DNA of 64,000 nt from Bacteroidales bacterium (GCA_015061185.1 SUWZ01000005.1:1-64000), one strand, 5' to 3'; counted from the first letter of the stretch, positions 28,601 through 38,057 are shown. A program made the numbers and translations. The notes: generated by a model not told the origin, from the sequence alone.

Positions 28601-30163
28601 GAAATGAGAGATAGGCTTGTCCTTTTTAGTATCTACACGTCCTTCAAAAGACAATTCTGCATTTTTGTCACTCACAATTAACTTACCATCAAAGCCATCT
28701 GTGTCAAATTTTCCGTTTAGACTGATATTTTTGTACTGATAGTTTCTGAATTCCAATGTATCTATATTTCCTTGAGCATCTAAGGTAAAACTCTTTCCTT
28801 TGCTCCTGTTGAATAATACATCTAATTGAAATGCAGTTTTTCCTAATTCAGTCTTCGCACCCAATAGTTTTCCTAAATTTATGGAAGATGTTCCTATATT
28901 TCCCTCTATTTTGTACTTCTCAAAGTTTAGATTGTTACTTTGCAATTTTACCATAACATCTAAAATCCCGGCATTAGTCTGAACTATACCATCCGAAAAC
29001 ATATTTTGAATAGTACCCTCCAACTCTCCTTGATAAGTTACAACGCCAATCGAATCTAATAATGTTGGAAATTTAATTTGCTTGTTCAATGAAGCCGAAA
29101 GCACTTCAGACAATTCTACAAACGATGTTGAGAGATTATTAACAATAGCATCTAAACGTAGATTATTGGGGTCCGGATAAAGGTTATTGACATAAAAATC
29201 ACCTGATGCGATTGTTGATTTTCCATAACTTAATTCAAAATCCTTTAACTGAAACTTATCACTTTTTCCATACCCTTTTCCTTTGATGTACAGATTTCCA
29301 TCAAGAGCAGACAAAGAGGGACGGAAAGCAGAAAAATCACTTACACTTATGTTTGAAGGCAGTATTTCAATTTCTGTTCTTAACTTCTCTAACGGATCTT
29401 TAAATGATTTATAATTATCATGATATAGCTGCACATTAGCAATATTAATCTCACTATTAGGCGTTTTAAATAATAATTCATCTATTCCTAAGTATTCATC
29501 ATTGCCGGAAACTGTTGCAGAAATATTATCAATTGCAAAATCCGATTGCTCTTTCATGGATAACTCTTCCAATAAGATGTAAATGGAGTCCTTTTCAAAG
29601 GAGCGAACATAAACCCTACCATTAATCTCACTTACAGACAAGTTATTAGGGTCAAATCGTCCAATTTTCTTCTCTTTATATGGATTACTAAAGGTGAAAG
29701 CACAATCGTTGAACGCCATTGATTCAATATCCATAGACCATTTAATGGAGAGAGAATCATCCTTCTCACGTCGGAACGCGTCAATAAAGAATTGAAAATT
29801 GGAAACCCCCAACGAATCAACCGACAGATTAGCATCCAAACCGGTAAATTGAATCGTACGAAATGAGACTTTAGAGGAAAAGAGTTGTATAAGATTAATA
29901 GTTACCTTTGTTCGTTCAAGAAACAACATCGTATCCCCTTTCAAATCTTCAATATACACATTATTCAAAATAAAACTATTGGGGAAAGTCCATTCCAACT
30001 CATCAATATCAACTTCACTACCCACTTGTTTAGACAAACTTTCGGAGACAACATGAACAACTTTGCTCTGCATTTCCTTGTTTTGCAAAGCAAAATACCC
30101 CATGAGTAGCATAGCTAAAAAAAGAGCTACAATGGTTAAAACTATATAGGTAAATCTTTTTAT
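25625..30163 (-). CDS. tamB: TamB/DUF490 translocation and assembly module, start codon atypical
   Basis: About 1,512 residues, beta-rich throughout, ending in the DUF490 (TamB C-terminal) domain of roughly 400 residues with the signature around GNYEISKGDYLF and the LLNLSGTINSPTIKFDI strand. It is expected to span the periplasm from the inner membrane to an Omp85 partner and to transfer lipids or assist barrel assembly. The first ATG (30112) falls inside the hydrophobic anchor and would leave no membrane segment. The same frame stays open upstream through IKRFTYIVLTIVALFLA to a stop at 30178, and the only plausible start there is ATA (30163), with AAGGA five bases before it. I extend the gene to this ATA; an error in the read is the main alternative. 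Divergent from tsaD. Confidence 0.85.
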   Translation of the reverse strand: MKRFTYIVLTIVALFLAMLLMGYFALQNKEMQSKVVHVVSESLSKQVGSEVDIDELEWTFPNSFILNNVYIEDLKGDTMLFLERTKVTINLIQLFSSKVSFRTIQFTGLDANLSVDSLGVSNFQFFIDAFRREKDDSLSIKWSMDIESMAFNDCAFTFSNPYKEKKIGRFDPNNLSVSEINGRVYVRSFEKDSIYILLEELSMKEQSDFAIDNISATVSGNDEYLGIDELLFKTPNSEINIANVQLYHDNYKSFKDPLEKLRTEIEILPSNISVSDFSAFRPSLSALDGNLYIKGKGYGKSDKFQLKDFELSYGKSTIASGDFYVNNLYPDPNNLRLDAIVNNLSTSFVELSEVLSASLNKQIKFPTLLDSIGVVTYQGELEGTIQNMFSDGIVQTNAGILDVMVKLQSNNLNFEKYKIEGNIGTSSINLGKLLGAKTELGKTAFQLDVLFNRSKGKSFTLDAQGNIDTLEFRNYQYKNISLNGKFDTDGFDGKLIVSDKNAELSFEGRVDTKKDKPISHFFANVSNLNLSETNLLKNIPDAKIAFDVETNVVGHNIDEFEGAFSIDNVIFTQGDKEISFNNFSISAEEKENNSKVLNIYSDYVNGYVEGIYTFSDIAKKLYNIGQYHLSSILKAPKEIKENSANRGNDFSFKLSIENLEPINEVYPLPFVVLEESELSGFFNDKKNQVKVRLESPSLQLGKNTFKDCMVLLENPKDEIKAIARATFTPRNKRRYPYFVALNSKLKHDTLDLKVNFSNSDTITYSGELSTKAIFKDYIKGEGLTADIYVNPSNVILNDTIWEMHKSKIQIDKKRIDVDSFYFNHNSQFLVIDGVNSSSEKDSINIHFSDLQLGYISDMVNNKNISFDGVSDGDLYLFNLFNTPFFKGELYVYDAELNDYVLGDMSVNTNWDKIEKSVLFNAKLLSLYDEQLSRSDIFGGVYLGNDSLYIEGDIKNVDLRFLRTYLKSVLQNNTGTVSGNVKAFGKFGHIGLMGTAYVKDFAFDVGYLNTSYVLSDSVYLTPTTIQLNQTQAFDIDGNSAIVSGLILHDGFKNFKFAVDLDCLNFLALNTKEEDNETFYGKAYANGNAKISGVPELVNIEMNVRTMPNTIITIPLEGTSTANEGSFITFVKKEENQTASEKRRLRHEKLKQFKERNSSKTTMNLLINLEATPDAQVHLIMDAQQGDLIRANGYGNLQMLYNTKDDDFRMYGNYEISKGDYLFTIQSIISRKFDINSGSTVRWTGNPYNAYIDIQAKYGLNASLTDIIEDPNLRSTATNVNCLLNLSGTINSPTIKFDIDLPNSDDDTKSKLKSVINTEEEMNKNIASLLALGHFYNTEGSITTTATNELSSVGFSTLSSQLSNWLSRMSQDINIGLNYRPSSISEDGTTTSSEFDVALSTQLLNDRLLLNGNFGYRDEVANTSNISNSIIDFDLEYKLSKSGKLRTKGFNRSNNSYFKQAANTQGIGLIYREDFDTFSGLMKSYWKGLTKIFRKEDDEEDVEEDKKKMKEKED

Positions 30164-30187
30164 ATTATCCTTGTTTTAAATCCTATA

Positions 30188-30195
30188 CAAAAATA
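30188..30195 (-). promoter_or_regulatory. Predicted tamB promoter (-7 box)
   Basis: TATTTTTG on the minus strand matches the -7 consensus. A transcript starting near 30182 limits the tamB start to 30163, 30133 or 30112. Confidence 0.5.
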
Positions 30196-30410
30196 AATAA
30201 AATCTCTTTAACATGAGGTACTTATAAGAAAGAAAATAGACGCAAACACTCCCTTATATGGCTATTTTTAAATAAAAATAACAAAATAAATTATTCCTCT
30301 ATCGGCAATTACTGAAAATCCCTCCTAAAATTTAAGGTAATTTCAATAAATTTGGTCGGGTTAATTTTGAAAATAGGTGTTTCGATATAGTCTTATTCAA
30401 CTCTTTTTGC

Positions 30411-30418
30411 TACTTTTG
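30411..30418 (+). promoter_or_regulatory. Predicted tsaD promoter (-7 box)
   Basis: TACTTTTG lies 44 bp before the tsaD ATG and matches the consensus. Confidence 0.55.
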
Positions 30419-30461
30419 CAAAGATTTTGAACGAATAAAATTTCGTTTAGCAAATAGAATA

Positions 30462-31487
30462 ATGAAAAAAGAGATTAACATACTTGCAATTGAATCATCA
30501 TGCGATGATACATCGGCAGCTGTCATTAGCGATGGTTATCTTTTGTCTAATGTTGTTGCAGGACAAAAAGTTCATGAATCATACGGAGGTGTTGTGCCGG
30601 AATTGGCCTCTCGTGCCCATCAACAAAACATTATTCCGGTTGTTCATGAGGCTTTGAAACAATCAGGAATTGACAAGAAGGATTTGTCTGCTATAGCTTT
30701 TACAAGAGGTCCGGGCTTAATGGGGTCACTGATGGTGGGTACCTCTTTTGCAAAGGGATTTGCCTTATCATTGGACATACCTTTGATTGATGTTAATCAT
30801 TTGCAAGCTCACATCTTAGCTCATTTCATTAAAACTAAAGAGGAGGGGGCAAAAGTGCCTGAATTTCCATTTATTTGTCTATTGGTTTCGGGTGGTAATT
30901 CTCAAATCGTTTTGGTTAAAAATCCGGACGAAATGGAGATTATCGGACAAACCATTGATGATGCTGCAGGTGAGGCTTTTGATAAATGTGCCAAAGTGAT
31001 GGGCTTGCCTTATCCCGGCGGACCAATTATTGACAGACTATCAAAAGAGGGAAATCACAAAGCATTTACATTGGCAAAACCTAACATTGCTGATTACAAT
31101 TATAGTTTTAGTGGTCTTAAAACATCCTTTCTCTATCTTCTGAGAGATGAACTAAAAAAAGACCCGAATTTTATTGAAAACAACAAGAATGACCTTTGCG
31201 CCTCTCTGCAATATACTATAATAGAAATTCTAATGTCTAAATTGCGTAAAGCTGTCAAGGATTTGAATATAAAGCATGTTGCTGTCGCAGGCGGAGTTTC
31301 TGCTAATTCGGGTTTGCGCAATGCTTTTGAAGATTATGCCCAACGCTACAAATGGAATATCTACATCCCAAAATTTTCATATACAACGGACAATGGAGCA
31401 ATGGTTGCAATGGCCGGTTATTTCAAATATTTGAAAGGAGAATTTTGTTCAATCGATTTACCTCCCTACTCTCGGGTCGAAATGTAA
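30462..31487 (+). CDS. tsaD: tRNA N6-adenosine threonylcarbamoyltransferase
   Basis: A 341-residue ASKHA-fold protein of the TsaD/Kae1/Qri7 family. It opens with LAIESSCDDTSAAV, carries the iron-binding HLQAHILAHF motif (about residues 112-121) and has the SGGNSQI phosphate loop and the C-terminal TTDNGAMVAMAG. It transfers the threonylcarbamoyl group to A37 of ANN-decoding tRNAs, working with TsaB and TsaE. It is an essential cytosolic enzyme, full length, and divergent from tamB as in other Bacteroidales. Confidence 0.97.
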   Translation: MKKEINILAIESSCDDTSAAVISDGYLLSNVVAGQKVHESYGGVVPELASRAHQQNIIPVVHEALKQSGIDKKDLSAIAFTRGPGLMGSLMVGTSFAKGFALSLDIPLIDVNHLQAHILAHFIKTKEEGAKVPEFPFICLLVSGGNSQIVLVKNPDEMEIIGQTIDDAAGEAFDKCAKVMGLPYPGGPIIDRLSKEGNHKAFTLAKPNIADYNYSFSGLKTSFLYLLRDELKKDPNFIENNKNDLCASLQYTIIEILMSKLRKAVKDLNIKHVAVAGGVSANSGLRNAFEDYAQRYKWNIYIPKFSYTTDNGAMVAMAGYFKYLKGEFCSIDLPPYSRVEM

Positions 31488-31506
31488 CAAGTTGGATATT
31501 GCACTA

Positions 31507-32772
31507 TCATTGAACGGAGTTGATTTGATAAAAGCCTATCAGCTGGTCATAATACCCTCCTATATTTCTGTAATAAACATAAATTTGATACTCATTTTCG
31601 GTTTCCCAATGACTTCCCATTGTGCGAACAAGTGTTCCCTTGGTATTTCCGGCTGGCAAAAATAGGTATTGATAGTTGTATCCTCCGTTTTTTAACAACA
31701 ATGCTAATTCATATTGCTTACGTTCAAAATTGTAGGTCATTTTGTTGGTTGCATCCAAATAATTTCCGTTAAAACCTCCTATAACATAGATTGCACCGTC
31801 CAACCATGGTTCTTCCAATGGATAGGTAAAATGAACAATTGAATAGTCAATTTCAGCATTGCTCCAAACATCTTGCGCATTGATTTTTCGCTTCCCATTT
31901 ACATCTACGTCATACTCATACCCATTCCCGATTTCGGCTTTACCGGGAAATACTTCTACATGATAATACGGATGATGAAATGATATTCGCTCAATCTCAC
32001 CACTATACCTAAAACGATGTGAAAAATCTAATTTTTTATACTCCACACCTCCCTCAAAATTTAATAATCGTTCGTCCTCATACTTTAAAGAATTGGGGAG
32101 AATATAGGTCGGTGAGATATTTTTTACTTCGTTATCTCTCCTATCATTTTGCCTGATAACAACTTTTAATTCATCACTTATGGCACTGAAACCATCATCA
32201 AAGATTATCTCAAACATCAAACGCTGATAAAGACTATTCACTCCATATATACTTTTGCCACTCACCTCTCCATAAAGTGAAATTTTAGGCTCTTCAATTG
32301 AAAAACATTGTGTCATCAATATTTTTTCAGGTTCATCCGTATTGAAAATCTTTACCACATAATTTCCAGATAATAAAAGTTGAACATTATCATTAGGTAA
32401 AGTAAAAGAGTAATTTGTATAGTCTGTAGTTGTATTGGATGAGGTGTAATAATTTTCTATTGTTACTTCATTTATCCCCTGCATATAATCCATCTCATTT
32501 AAATCAGATGGAGTCCAATCCCAATTACAATGCTCTATACGATAGGCTAAATGTGCATATTCCAAAGAGAGCCAATCAAATGATACTGTGATAACGTCTG
32601 AAGAGTTTATCTCCATAATAGGTAAATCCAATTGATTGCTATTTAAATAAACTTGAGCAGAATTTATCAAAGGAGTAAAAACTTGGTTACGATAATTCTC
32701 GGCAAGAGAAGATACCCAGTACCCCTGCCCAATCATAATCAAAAAAACTATAAATAATTTCCAAAATTTCAT
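31507..32772 (-). CDS. Type IX secretion system plug protein (DUF5103)
   Basis: About 421 residues with a signal peptide (MKFWKLFIVFLIMIGQGYWVSSLA). It matches the DUF5103 family: an N-terminal beta domain with VSFDWLSLEYAHLAYRIEHCNWDWTPSDLNEMDYMQGIN and a C-terminal Ig/CBM48-like domain with GNYLDATNKMTYNFERKQYELALLLKNGGYNYQYL. The family protein was found capping the SprA translocon channel in Flavobacterium, hence the name Plug. Its presence implies a type IX secretion system elsewhere in the genome; no other T9SS component is in this window. ATG 32772 is chosen over the upstream TTG at 32793 that precedes the signal peptide. Confidence 0.85.
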   Translation of the reverse strand: MKFWKLFIVFLIMIGQGYWVSSLAENYRNQVFTPLINSAQVYLNSNQLDLPIMEINSSDVITVSFDWLSLEYAHLAYRIEHCNWDWTPSDLNEMDYMQGINEVTIENYYTSSNTTTDYTNYSFTLPNDNVQLLLSGNYVVKIFNTDEPEKILMTQCFSIEEPKISLYGEVSGKSIYGVNSLYQRLMFEIIFDDGFSAISDELKVVIRQNDRRDNEVKNISPTYILPNSLKYEDERLLNFEGGVEYKKLDFSHRFRYSGEIERISFHHPYYHVEVFPGKAEIGNGYEYDVDVNGKRKINAQDVWSNAEIDYSIVHFTYPLEEPWLDGAIYVIGGFNGNYLDATNKMTYNFERKQYELALLLKNGGYNYQYLFLPAGNTKGTLVRTMGSHWETENEYQIYVYYRNIGGYYDQLIGFYQINSVQ

Positions 32773-33022
32773 TTCAACCAATTTATAAACCAACCAAGAA
32801 CCTCAATCAAACCTTAGTATATCAACCTAATTTATGAAAAATACACCCAAGAATAATTTTCATATTCCATTTCGTTCGTTTATTACGTCAATTAATTGCG
32901 AATACACTAATAATACAAATACACAAAACACATTCTCAAGCAATTATATATAAGAAGAGAACTTCAATATACAAATTACAACACTAATAATCAATATATT
33001 ATAAAGTTCTCTTTTGAAAATT

Positions 33023-33961
33023 CTATAAACCTTCCTCGATCAAATATCTTTCTGCCTCAATGGCTGCTTTACAACCACTTGCAGCCGCTGTAATTGCCTG
33101 TCTGTAACGAGGATCTGCCACATCTCCGGCGGCAAAAACACTAGGAATATTGGTTTGAGGTGTACATCCTAATGTTGCAATGTACCCTTGTTCATCCAAG
33201 TTCAAATATTCTTTAAACAAATCAGAATTTGGATGATGTCCAATAGCAAGGAATAGCCCATCAACCTGAATTGAATACTCCTCTTGATTAACTTCGCCTC
33301 TATTTTTAAGTAAATTTGCTCCTTCAACACCATTTTCACCAAATAATCCTATCACTTCATGTTTGAAAAGAATCTCAATCTTCTCGTTATTAAACACTCG
33401 CGATTGCATTACTTTAGAGGCTCTTAATTTATCTTTTCTAACAGCAAGATACACCTTTTTGCACAAATGCGACAAATACATTGCATCTTCGCAAGCAGTA
33501 TCTCCGCCTCCAACAACAATCACCTCTTTATTTCTATAAAAGAACCCATCACAAGTTGCACAAGCAGAAACGCCCATACCTGCATATTTGGCTTCATCAG
33601 GTAATCCTAAATATTTAGCAGAAGCCCCAGTAGAAATAATCACAGTTGTTGCTTCTATTTCCTTTTCTCCATCAATAGTAATAATGCTTTTATTCGGAAT
33701 TAATTCTGCTTTAGTTACAATTCCGAATCTCACATCAGTACCAAAACGAATGGCTTGTTTTCTCAAATCTTCCATCATTTCAGCTCCGGAAATTCCCTCG
33801 GGATAACCCGGAAAATTTTCTATTTCTGTTGTTGTTGTCAATTGTCCTCCCGGTAATACTCCCTCATATAATACAGGAGACAAATTTGCCCTCGCTGCAT
33901 AAATAGCAGCTGTATAACCGGCCGGACCGGAGCCTATGATTAAGCATCGTACTTTTTCCAT
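33023..33961 (-). CDS. trxB: Thioredoxin-disulfide reductase
   Basis: A 312-residue flavoprotein, the usual length. The FAD-binding GSGPAGYTAAIYAARA lies at residues 10-25, the redox-active CATC at about 134-137, the NADPH-binding GGGDTACEDA after it, and the C-terminal FAD motif AAGDVADPRYRQ. It reduces thioredoxin with NADPH in the cytosol. The 225-bp gap upstream, beyond lolA, suggests its own promoter. Confidence 0.96.
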   Translation of the reverse strand: MEKVRCLIIGSGPAGYTAAIYAARANLSPVLYEGVLPGGQLTTTTEIENFPGYPEGISGAEMMEDLRKQAIRFGTDVRFGIVTKAELIPNKSIITIDGEKEIEATTVIISTGASAKYLGLPDEAKYAGMGVSACATCDGFFYRNKEVIVVGGGDTACEDAMYLSHLCKKVYLAVRKDKLRASKVMQSRVFNNEKIEILFKHEVIGLFGENGVEGANLLKNRGEVNQEEYSIQVDGLFLAIGHHPNSDLFKEYLNLDEQGYIATLGCTPQTNIPSVFAAGDVADPRYRQAITAAASGCKAAIEAERYLIEEGL

Positions 33962-34186
33962 TTTTCTTAATATTATTCTAGTTTTCGAAATTTATTTACT
34001 TAAAAAGTATCTTTAGGTTCTATTCGCCAAACAAGATGTCCGCATCGCATATTCTCCTAATTTATTTTCTCTTCAGCGATATGCAGAGAACAATTCAACC
34101 TTGCACCTCTTGTTGTCAGCAAGGGGTATTTGTATAAACTATCTGACCAAAGCCATCAATATCATCTCGACAAAATTTTATTAAAA

Positions 34187-34837
34187 TTACCTTAAATCGA
34201 TAATCTCTACATCAGGAAATTTCTTTTCGTCGAAAATAAACGTTGCATCAGATAGGTCTTTGTTCCCTAAATTTTGGATAGATAGTTTTGTATCAATACC
34301 ACTTTTACCTTTTAACAAGATTGACTTTAATTGTAATTTTTCTTTTGAGATTTTTAACCTAATAATAGAATATTGACTTTTCAAGTCATTGGGGTAGAGT
34401 TCAACCTCCTCAAACATCAATCCCGCCTCTTTTTTAGAACCTAAATAACGCATTTTATAATCCGTTTGATAAGATTTCATTAATAAAATAGGATTAATAT
34501 CCTTTAAATCCTCCTTTTCTGGAATGCTAATCGTAACTTCCTTCTCATTTGACATAAAAACAGATTGTGTCTTTCCATCAAAATAGGTATCTACATTTCT
34601 CAAAGATAATTTAAACTTCTCTCCCTTGAGCAAAAGGATTCCAGGGATTGTTTCTGTCTTCCCGTTTCTACTATCTTTTATTTCAATTAAAAAATCAGCT
34701 GAAATTCCTTTCTTAGAATCAAAAGCATCTACAGCCTTCTCCAAAATTGCTTTCGCCTTTGGATCTACTGCCTCTTCTTGTGCAAAAGAGCAAATAGGTA
34801 ATAACAAGGCAAAAAATAAATATACAATTTTCTTCAT
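34187..34837 (-). CDS. lolA: LolA-like outer-membrane lipoprotein carrier
   Basis: A 216-residue protein with a signal peptide (MKKIVYLFFALLLPICSFAQ) and the LolA beta-fold. The pattern ADFLIEIKDSRNGKTETIPGILLLKGEKFKLSL near residues 48-80 is typical, as is the later KSQYSIIRLKISK segment. It would shuttle lipoproteins across the periplasm. The ftsK-lolA pair is conserved in Bacteroidota; here 49 bp separate the genes and both are on the minus strand. Confidence 0.87.
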   Translation of the reverse strand: MKKIVYLFFALLLPICSFAQEEAVDPKAKAILEKAVDAFDSKKGISADFLIEIKDSRNGKTETIPGILLLKGEKFKLSLRNVDTYFDGKTQSVFMSNEKEVTISIPEKEDLKDINPILLMKSYQTDYKMRYLGSKKEAGLMFEEVELYPNDLKSQYSIIRLKISKEKLQLKSILLKGKSGIDTKLSIQNLGNKDLSDATFIFDEKKFPDVEIIDLR

Positions 34838-34886
34838 CTTTTCTAAATTTAATATCGTTAAATCATTTACTCACACAGAAAACCAT

Positions 34887-37406
34887 CTACAAAGAACTTA
34901 ATATGGAATCTAAGTGAGCCATATCACTAACCAATACTTGTCGTGGTTTACTTCCTTCTGCAGGACCAACAATACCGGCAGCCTCTAACTGATCCATGAT
35001 TCTACCAGCTCTATTGTAGCCGATAGAAAATTTACGTTGAATCATCGAAGTTGAACCTTGTTGATGAGCAACCACTAATTCTGCTGCTTCATTAAACATA
35101 GCATCTTTTTTGGACAAATCAACATTTGCTTTTTCGCCCCCATCTTCATCACTCACATACTCAGGCAATAAAAATGCACTTGTATAACCTTGCTGCTTAG
35201 ATATATAATCTGTAATTTGTTCTACTTCAGGAGTATCAACAAATGCACATTGAACACGTTCAAAATCATTTCCTTGCGACACCAACATATCTCCTCTACC
35301 TATCAACTGTTCTGCTCCTGAATTATCCAATATCACGCGCGATTCCAACAAAGAGGCCACTTTAAAGGCAAATCTTGCAGGGAAATTGGCTTTAATTACA
35401 CCGGTAATTACGTTGGCAGAAGGTCTTTGGGTTGCCAATATCATGTGGATTCCTACTGCTCTCGCCTTTTGAGCAATACGTGCAATTGGAGTTTCCACCT
35501 CTTTTCCTACTTGCATAATCAAATCTGCAAACTCATCAATAACAACAACAATATAAGGTAAATATCGATGTCCTAAGTTAGGATTTAATCTACGATTGAT
35601 AAATTTCTCATTGTACTCTTTTATTTGTCTCACCCTCGCCTCCTTCAACAATTCATAACGAGCATCCATCTCAACACACAATGAATTTAATGTCAATACC
35701 ACCTTGGAAACATCCGTAATAATGGCATCTGTTGCATCCGGCATTTTGGCAAGGAAGTGTTTTTCGATGGGCTCATACATACTAAATTCCACCATCTTTG
35801 GATCGACCATCACAAACTTCAATTCGGCAGGATGCTTTTTATATAACAAAGAGGTTATGATTGCATTCAAACCAACAGACTTTCCTTGTCCTGTTGCTCC
35901 TGCCACCAAAACGTGTGGCATTTTACATAGGTCCACCATGTAAACATCATTGGTAATTGTTTTACCTAGTGCAATCGGCAATTCAAATTTAGACTCTTGG
36001 AATTTTTTACTTCCGATGATGTCTGCCATTGGCACCACAACCGGCTTGGAATTAGGAACCTCAATACCAATTGTACCTTTTCCCGGTATCGGAGCTATTA
36101 TACGAATTCCAATAGCAGAGATAGCCATCGCAATATCTGCATTCAAATTCTTAATTTTAGATATTTTGATTCCAGGTGCAGGTGTCACTTCATATAACGT
36201 AACGGTAGGACCTACAGTTGCCTTTATCGCTGTAATCTCTACCCCAAAATCTTTTAGTACACTTACAATCTTATCTTTATTTTTATTTTGTTCTTCATAA
36301 TCAATATTTTGCACATTATTTGCAACAACATTGAATAGGTCTAAAGTCGGTTTTTTATAGTATTCCAAATCTTTGGTCGGGTCATACAATTCTGTTTCCT
36401 CACCTTCATAGACCTCATCCTCTTTCATTTCTATTTCAAAATCTACTTCATCCCCTCCTGTTGCAGAATCACCAATTGTCTGATTTTCTGCAGTTACACT
36501 CTCTTTTACTGTTGGTGTTTGAGGAACTTCTATCACAAAATTATCTGCTCCAAGCTCTGTTCCAACCGTTGTTTCCCCGTTATTTGTTGTATTAGTTTCT
36601 ATCTCAAATTCAATTGCTTTAGGATCTTGCTCTTCTGCACTATTAGGATTTTGCGCTATCACTTCCATAGGAATTGTATCCACATCGCTAACAGCCGGCT
36701 GAATTGAGGATTCATTGTCCAATTCCTCTTTAGCCTCGTCCCCTTCTGGTGTAACCTCGTTCTCATTTTTGGACGTAAACTTACCTTTCACTTTTCTAAG
36801 GAAAGGAAGAGTAGATTTTACAGCAAAAATCAAAAAGATAAACAGAGATGAAAAGAGCAACAATCCGGTTCCAAACCAACCAATCTGAGCTCGCAACCAC
36901 TCACCTAAAAAATAACCATGCTCGCCTCCTAAATATAAAAAAGTGGAATCATAACTATCTACAAAAAAGAATCCTAGGAATAGAGAAAACCATATCATTA
37001 AAAAAGTGCAATTTAAAAATAGTTTAACAAGTTTTACCTTGCAAAATTTTAATAGATAAACTCCTATTCCAAACAAAAACACCAACATTAAGAAACACGG
37101 AATTCCAAAAGTATGATTGATGAAGTACTCTGCAATGGAAGCTCCTGACAAACCACTTGTATTGCGAACCTCTTGATTCAATTCTATTACATCAATCTCT
37201 CCTTTCGACTCCACAATACTTTGGTCTGCTGCTCCTTGAAATAAAAAAGAGATAAACGCAGAGAGTAGAAATAATGACACAAAAAGTACCACTATCCCTA
37301 ATACAATTCGGTAACGTTCATCCGAAGAAAATCTTTCTTTCCATGCAGAAAAAAATCGCAAGTTTCTTCCCTCTTCTTCTATTGTCTCTTTTTTCTTATT
37401 TGCCAT
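34887..37406 (-). CDS. ftsK: FtsK/SpoIIIE family DNA translocase
   Basis: An 839-residue protein. Four or five membrane helices lie in residues 35-195, followed by an acidic Glu/Thr-rich linker (about 200-345). The motor has an alpha/beta RecA core with Walker A GATGQGKS (about residue 498) and Walker B VVVIDEFADLI. The C-terminal gamma winged helix, which in characterised homologues reads KOPS sites, begins at QRKFSIGYNRAGRIMDQLEAAGIV. It pumps chromosomal DNA at the division septum so dimers can be resolved. A -7 box lies at 37422-37429. Confidence 0.96.
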   Translation of the reverse strand: MANKKKETIEEEGRNLRFFSAWKERFSSDERYRIVLGIVVLFVSLFLLSAFISFLFQGAADQSIVESKGEIDVIELNQEVRNTSGLSGASIAEYFINHTFGIPCFLMLVFLFGIGVYLLKFCKVKLVKLFLNCTFLMIWFSLFLGFFFVDSYDSTFLYLGGEHGYFLGEWLRAQIGWFGTGLLLFSSLFIFLIFAVKSTLPFLRKVKGKFTSKNENEVTPEGDEAKEELDNESSIQPAVSDVDTIPMEVIAQNPNSAEEQDPKAIEFEIETNTTNNGETTVGTELGADNFVIEVPQTPTVKESVTAENQTIGDSATGGDEVDFEIEMKEDEVYEGEETELYDPTKDLEYYKKPTLDLFNVVANNVQNIDYEEQNKNKDKIVSVLKDFGVEITAIKATVGPTVTLYEVTPAPGIKISKIKNLNADIAMAISAIGIRIIAPIPGKGTIGIEVPNSKPVVVPMADIIGSKKFQESKFELPIALGKTITNDVYMVDLCKMPHVLVAGATGQGKSVGLNAIITSLLYKKHPAELKFVMVDPKMVEFSMYEPIEKHFLAKMPDATDAIITDVSKVVLTLNSLCVEMDARYELLKEARVRQIKEYNEKFINRRLNPNLGHRYLPYIVVVIDEFADLIMQVGKEVETPIARIAQKARAVGIHMILATQRPSANVITGVIKANFPARFAFKVASLLESRVILDNSGAEQLIGRGDMLVSQGNDFERVQCAFVDTPEVEQITDYISKQQGYTSAFLLPEYVSDEDGGEKANVDLSKKDAMFNEAAELVVAHQQGSTSMIQRKFSIGYNRAGRIMDQLEAAGIVGPAEGSKPRQVLVSDMAHLDSILSSL

Positions 37407-37421
37407 TTTTCTATTTTATTG

Positions 37422-37429
37422 CAAATATA
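37422..37429 (-). promoter_or_regulatory. Predicted ftsK promoter (-7 box)
   Basis: TATATTTG on the minus strand, 16 bp before the ATG at 37406, matches the -7 consensus. Confidence 0.55.
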
Positions 37430-37593
37430 ATCAATATCGGGGATATTTCTATTGCTTAAATTTTAATATTTTATAAATTCTGCAATTAATTTTAACAAGT
37501 TAATATTTTATCGTAATCTCATAGCATTGATTATCAAATATCTACCACTAACAATCAGAAAATACGAGAATAAAATTTTATTTAACCAACTAA

Positions 37594-38022
37594 AAACTTT
37601 ACACTTGCACATATATTACCAATATCAGCACTTATGCTTTCCATAATTGCGATAGTTTAACCGGCATATTAATTTCTCTCAATGTTACTATAATCGAGGA
37701 ATATGCATTCGAAAATTGCGATAATTTAACCAACGTAGTAATTCCACCCGGCGTATCAAGTATAGAGTCATATACTTTTCATAGTTGCAGCAATTTGATA
37801 ACAGTTGAAATTCCTGATGGTATTACAAAAATCAGACCTGAAGCATTTTCAAATTGCAACAATTTAACGAACATTGAAATACCTTCAAGTGTTACTAAAA
37901 TTGAAGAAAAAGCTTTCTATAATTGCCCAAATCTCGACATAGTAATTGACAATTCAGAATATTCAATAATGGTTGAGACCGACGCTTTTAAAGGGTGCAA
38001 ATCTGTCTCATGGAAGAAATAA
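37594..38022 (+). pseudogene. 5'-truncated BspA-like leucine-rich-repeat gene
   Basis: The frame is open from just after a TAA at 37591 to the TAA at 38020-38022, coding about 142 residues of continuous BspA-type (Treponema pallidum) LRRs. The roughly 23-residue unit is AFxNCxNLTNVxIPxGVTxIExx, for example AFENCDNLTNVVIPPGVSSIE and AFSNCNNLTNIEIPSSVTKIE, ending in CPNLDIVIDNSEYSIMVETDAFKGCKSVSWKK. The first repeats begin directly after the stop with no ATG, GTG or signal peptide; the only in-frame starts (TTG 37795 and later) lie mid-repeat. The 5' part has been lost. Such proteins are usually surface adhesins. Confidence 0.75.
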
Positions 38023-38057
38023 TTACCCTTTAAATTATCTTTATCTTAATTATATAG

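Noticed and set aside
33994-34052. 16-codon minus-strand ORF (MRCGHLVWRIEPKDTF) upstream of trxB, preceded by AGGAG
   Set aside because: The AGGAG is striking in a group that seldom uses it, but there is no promoter, terminator or second line of evidence. It is too short to call.
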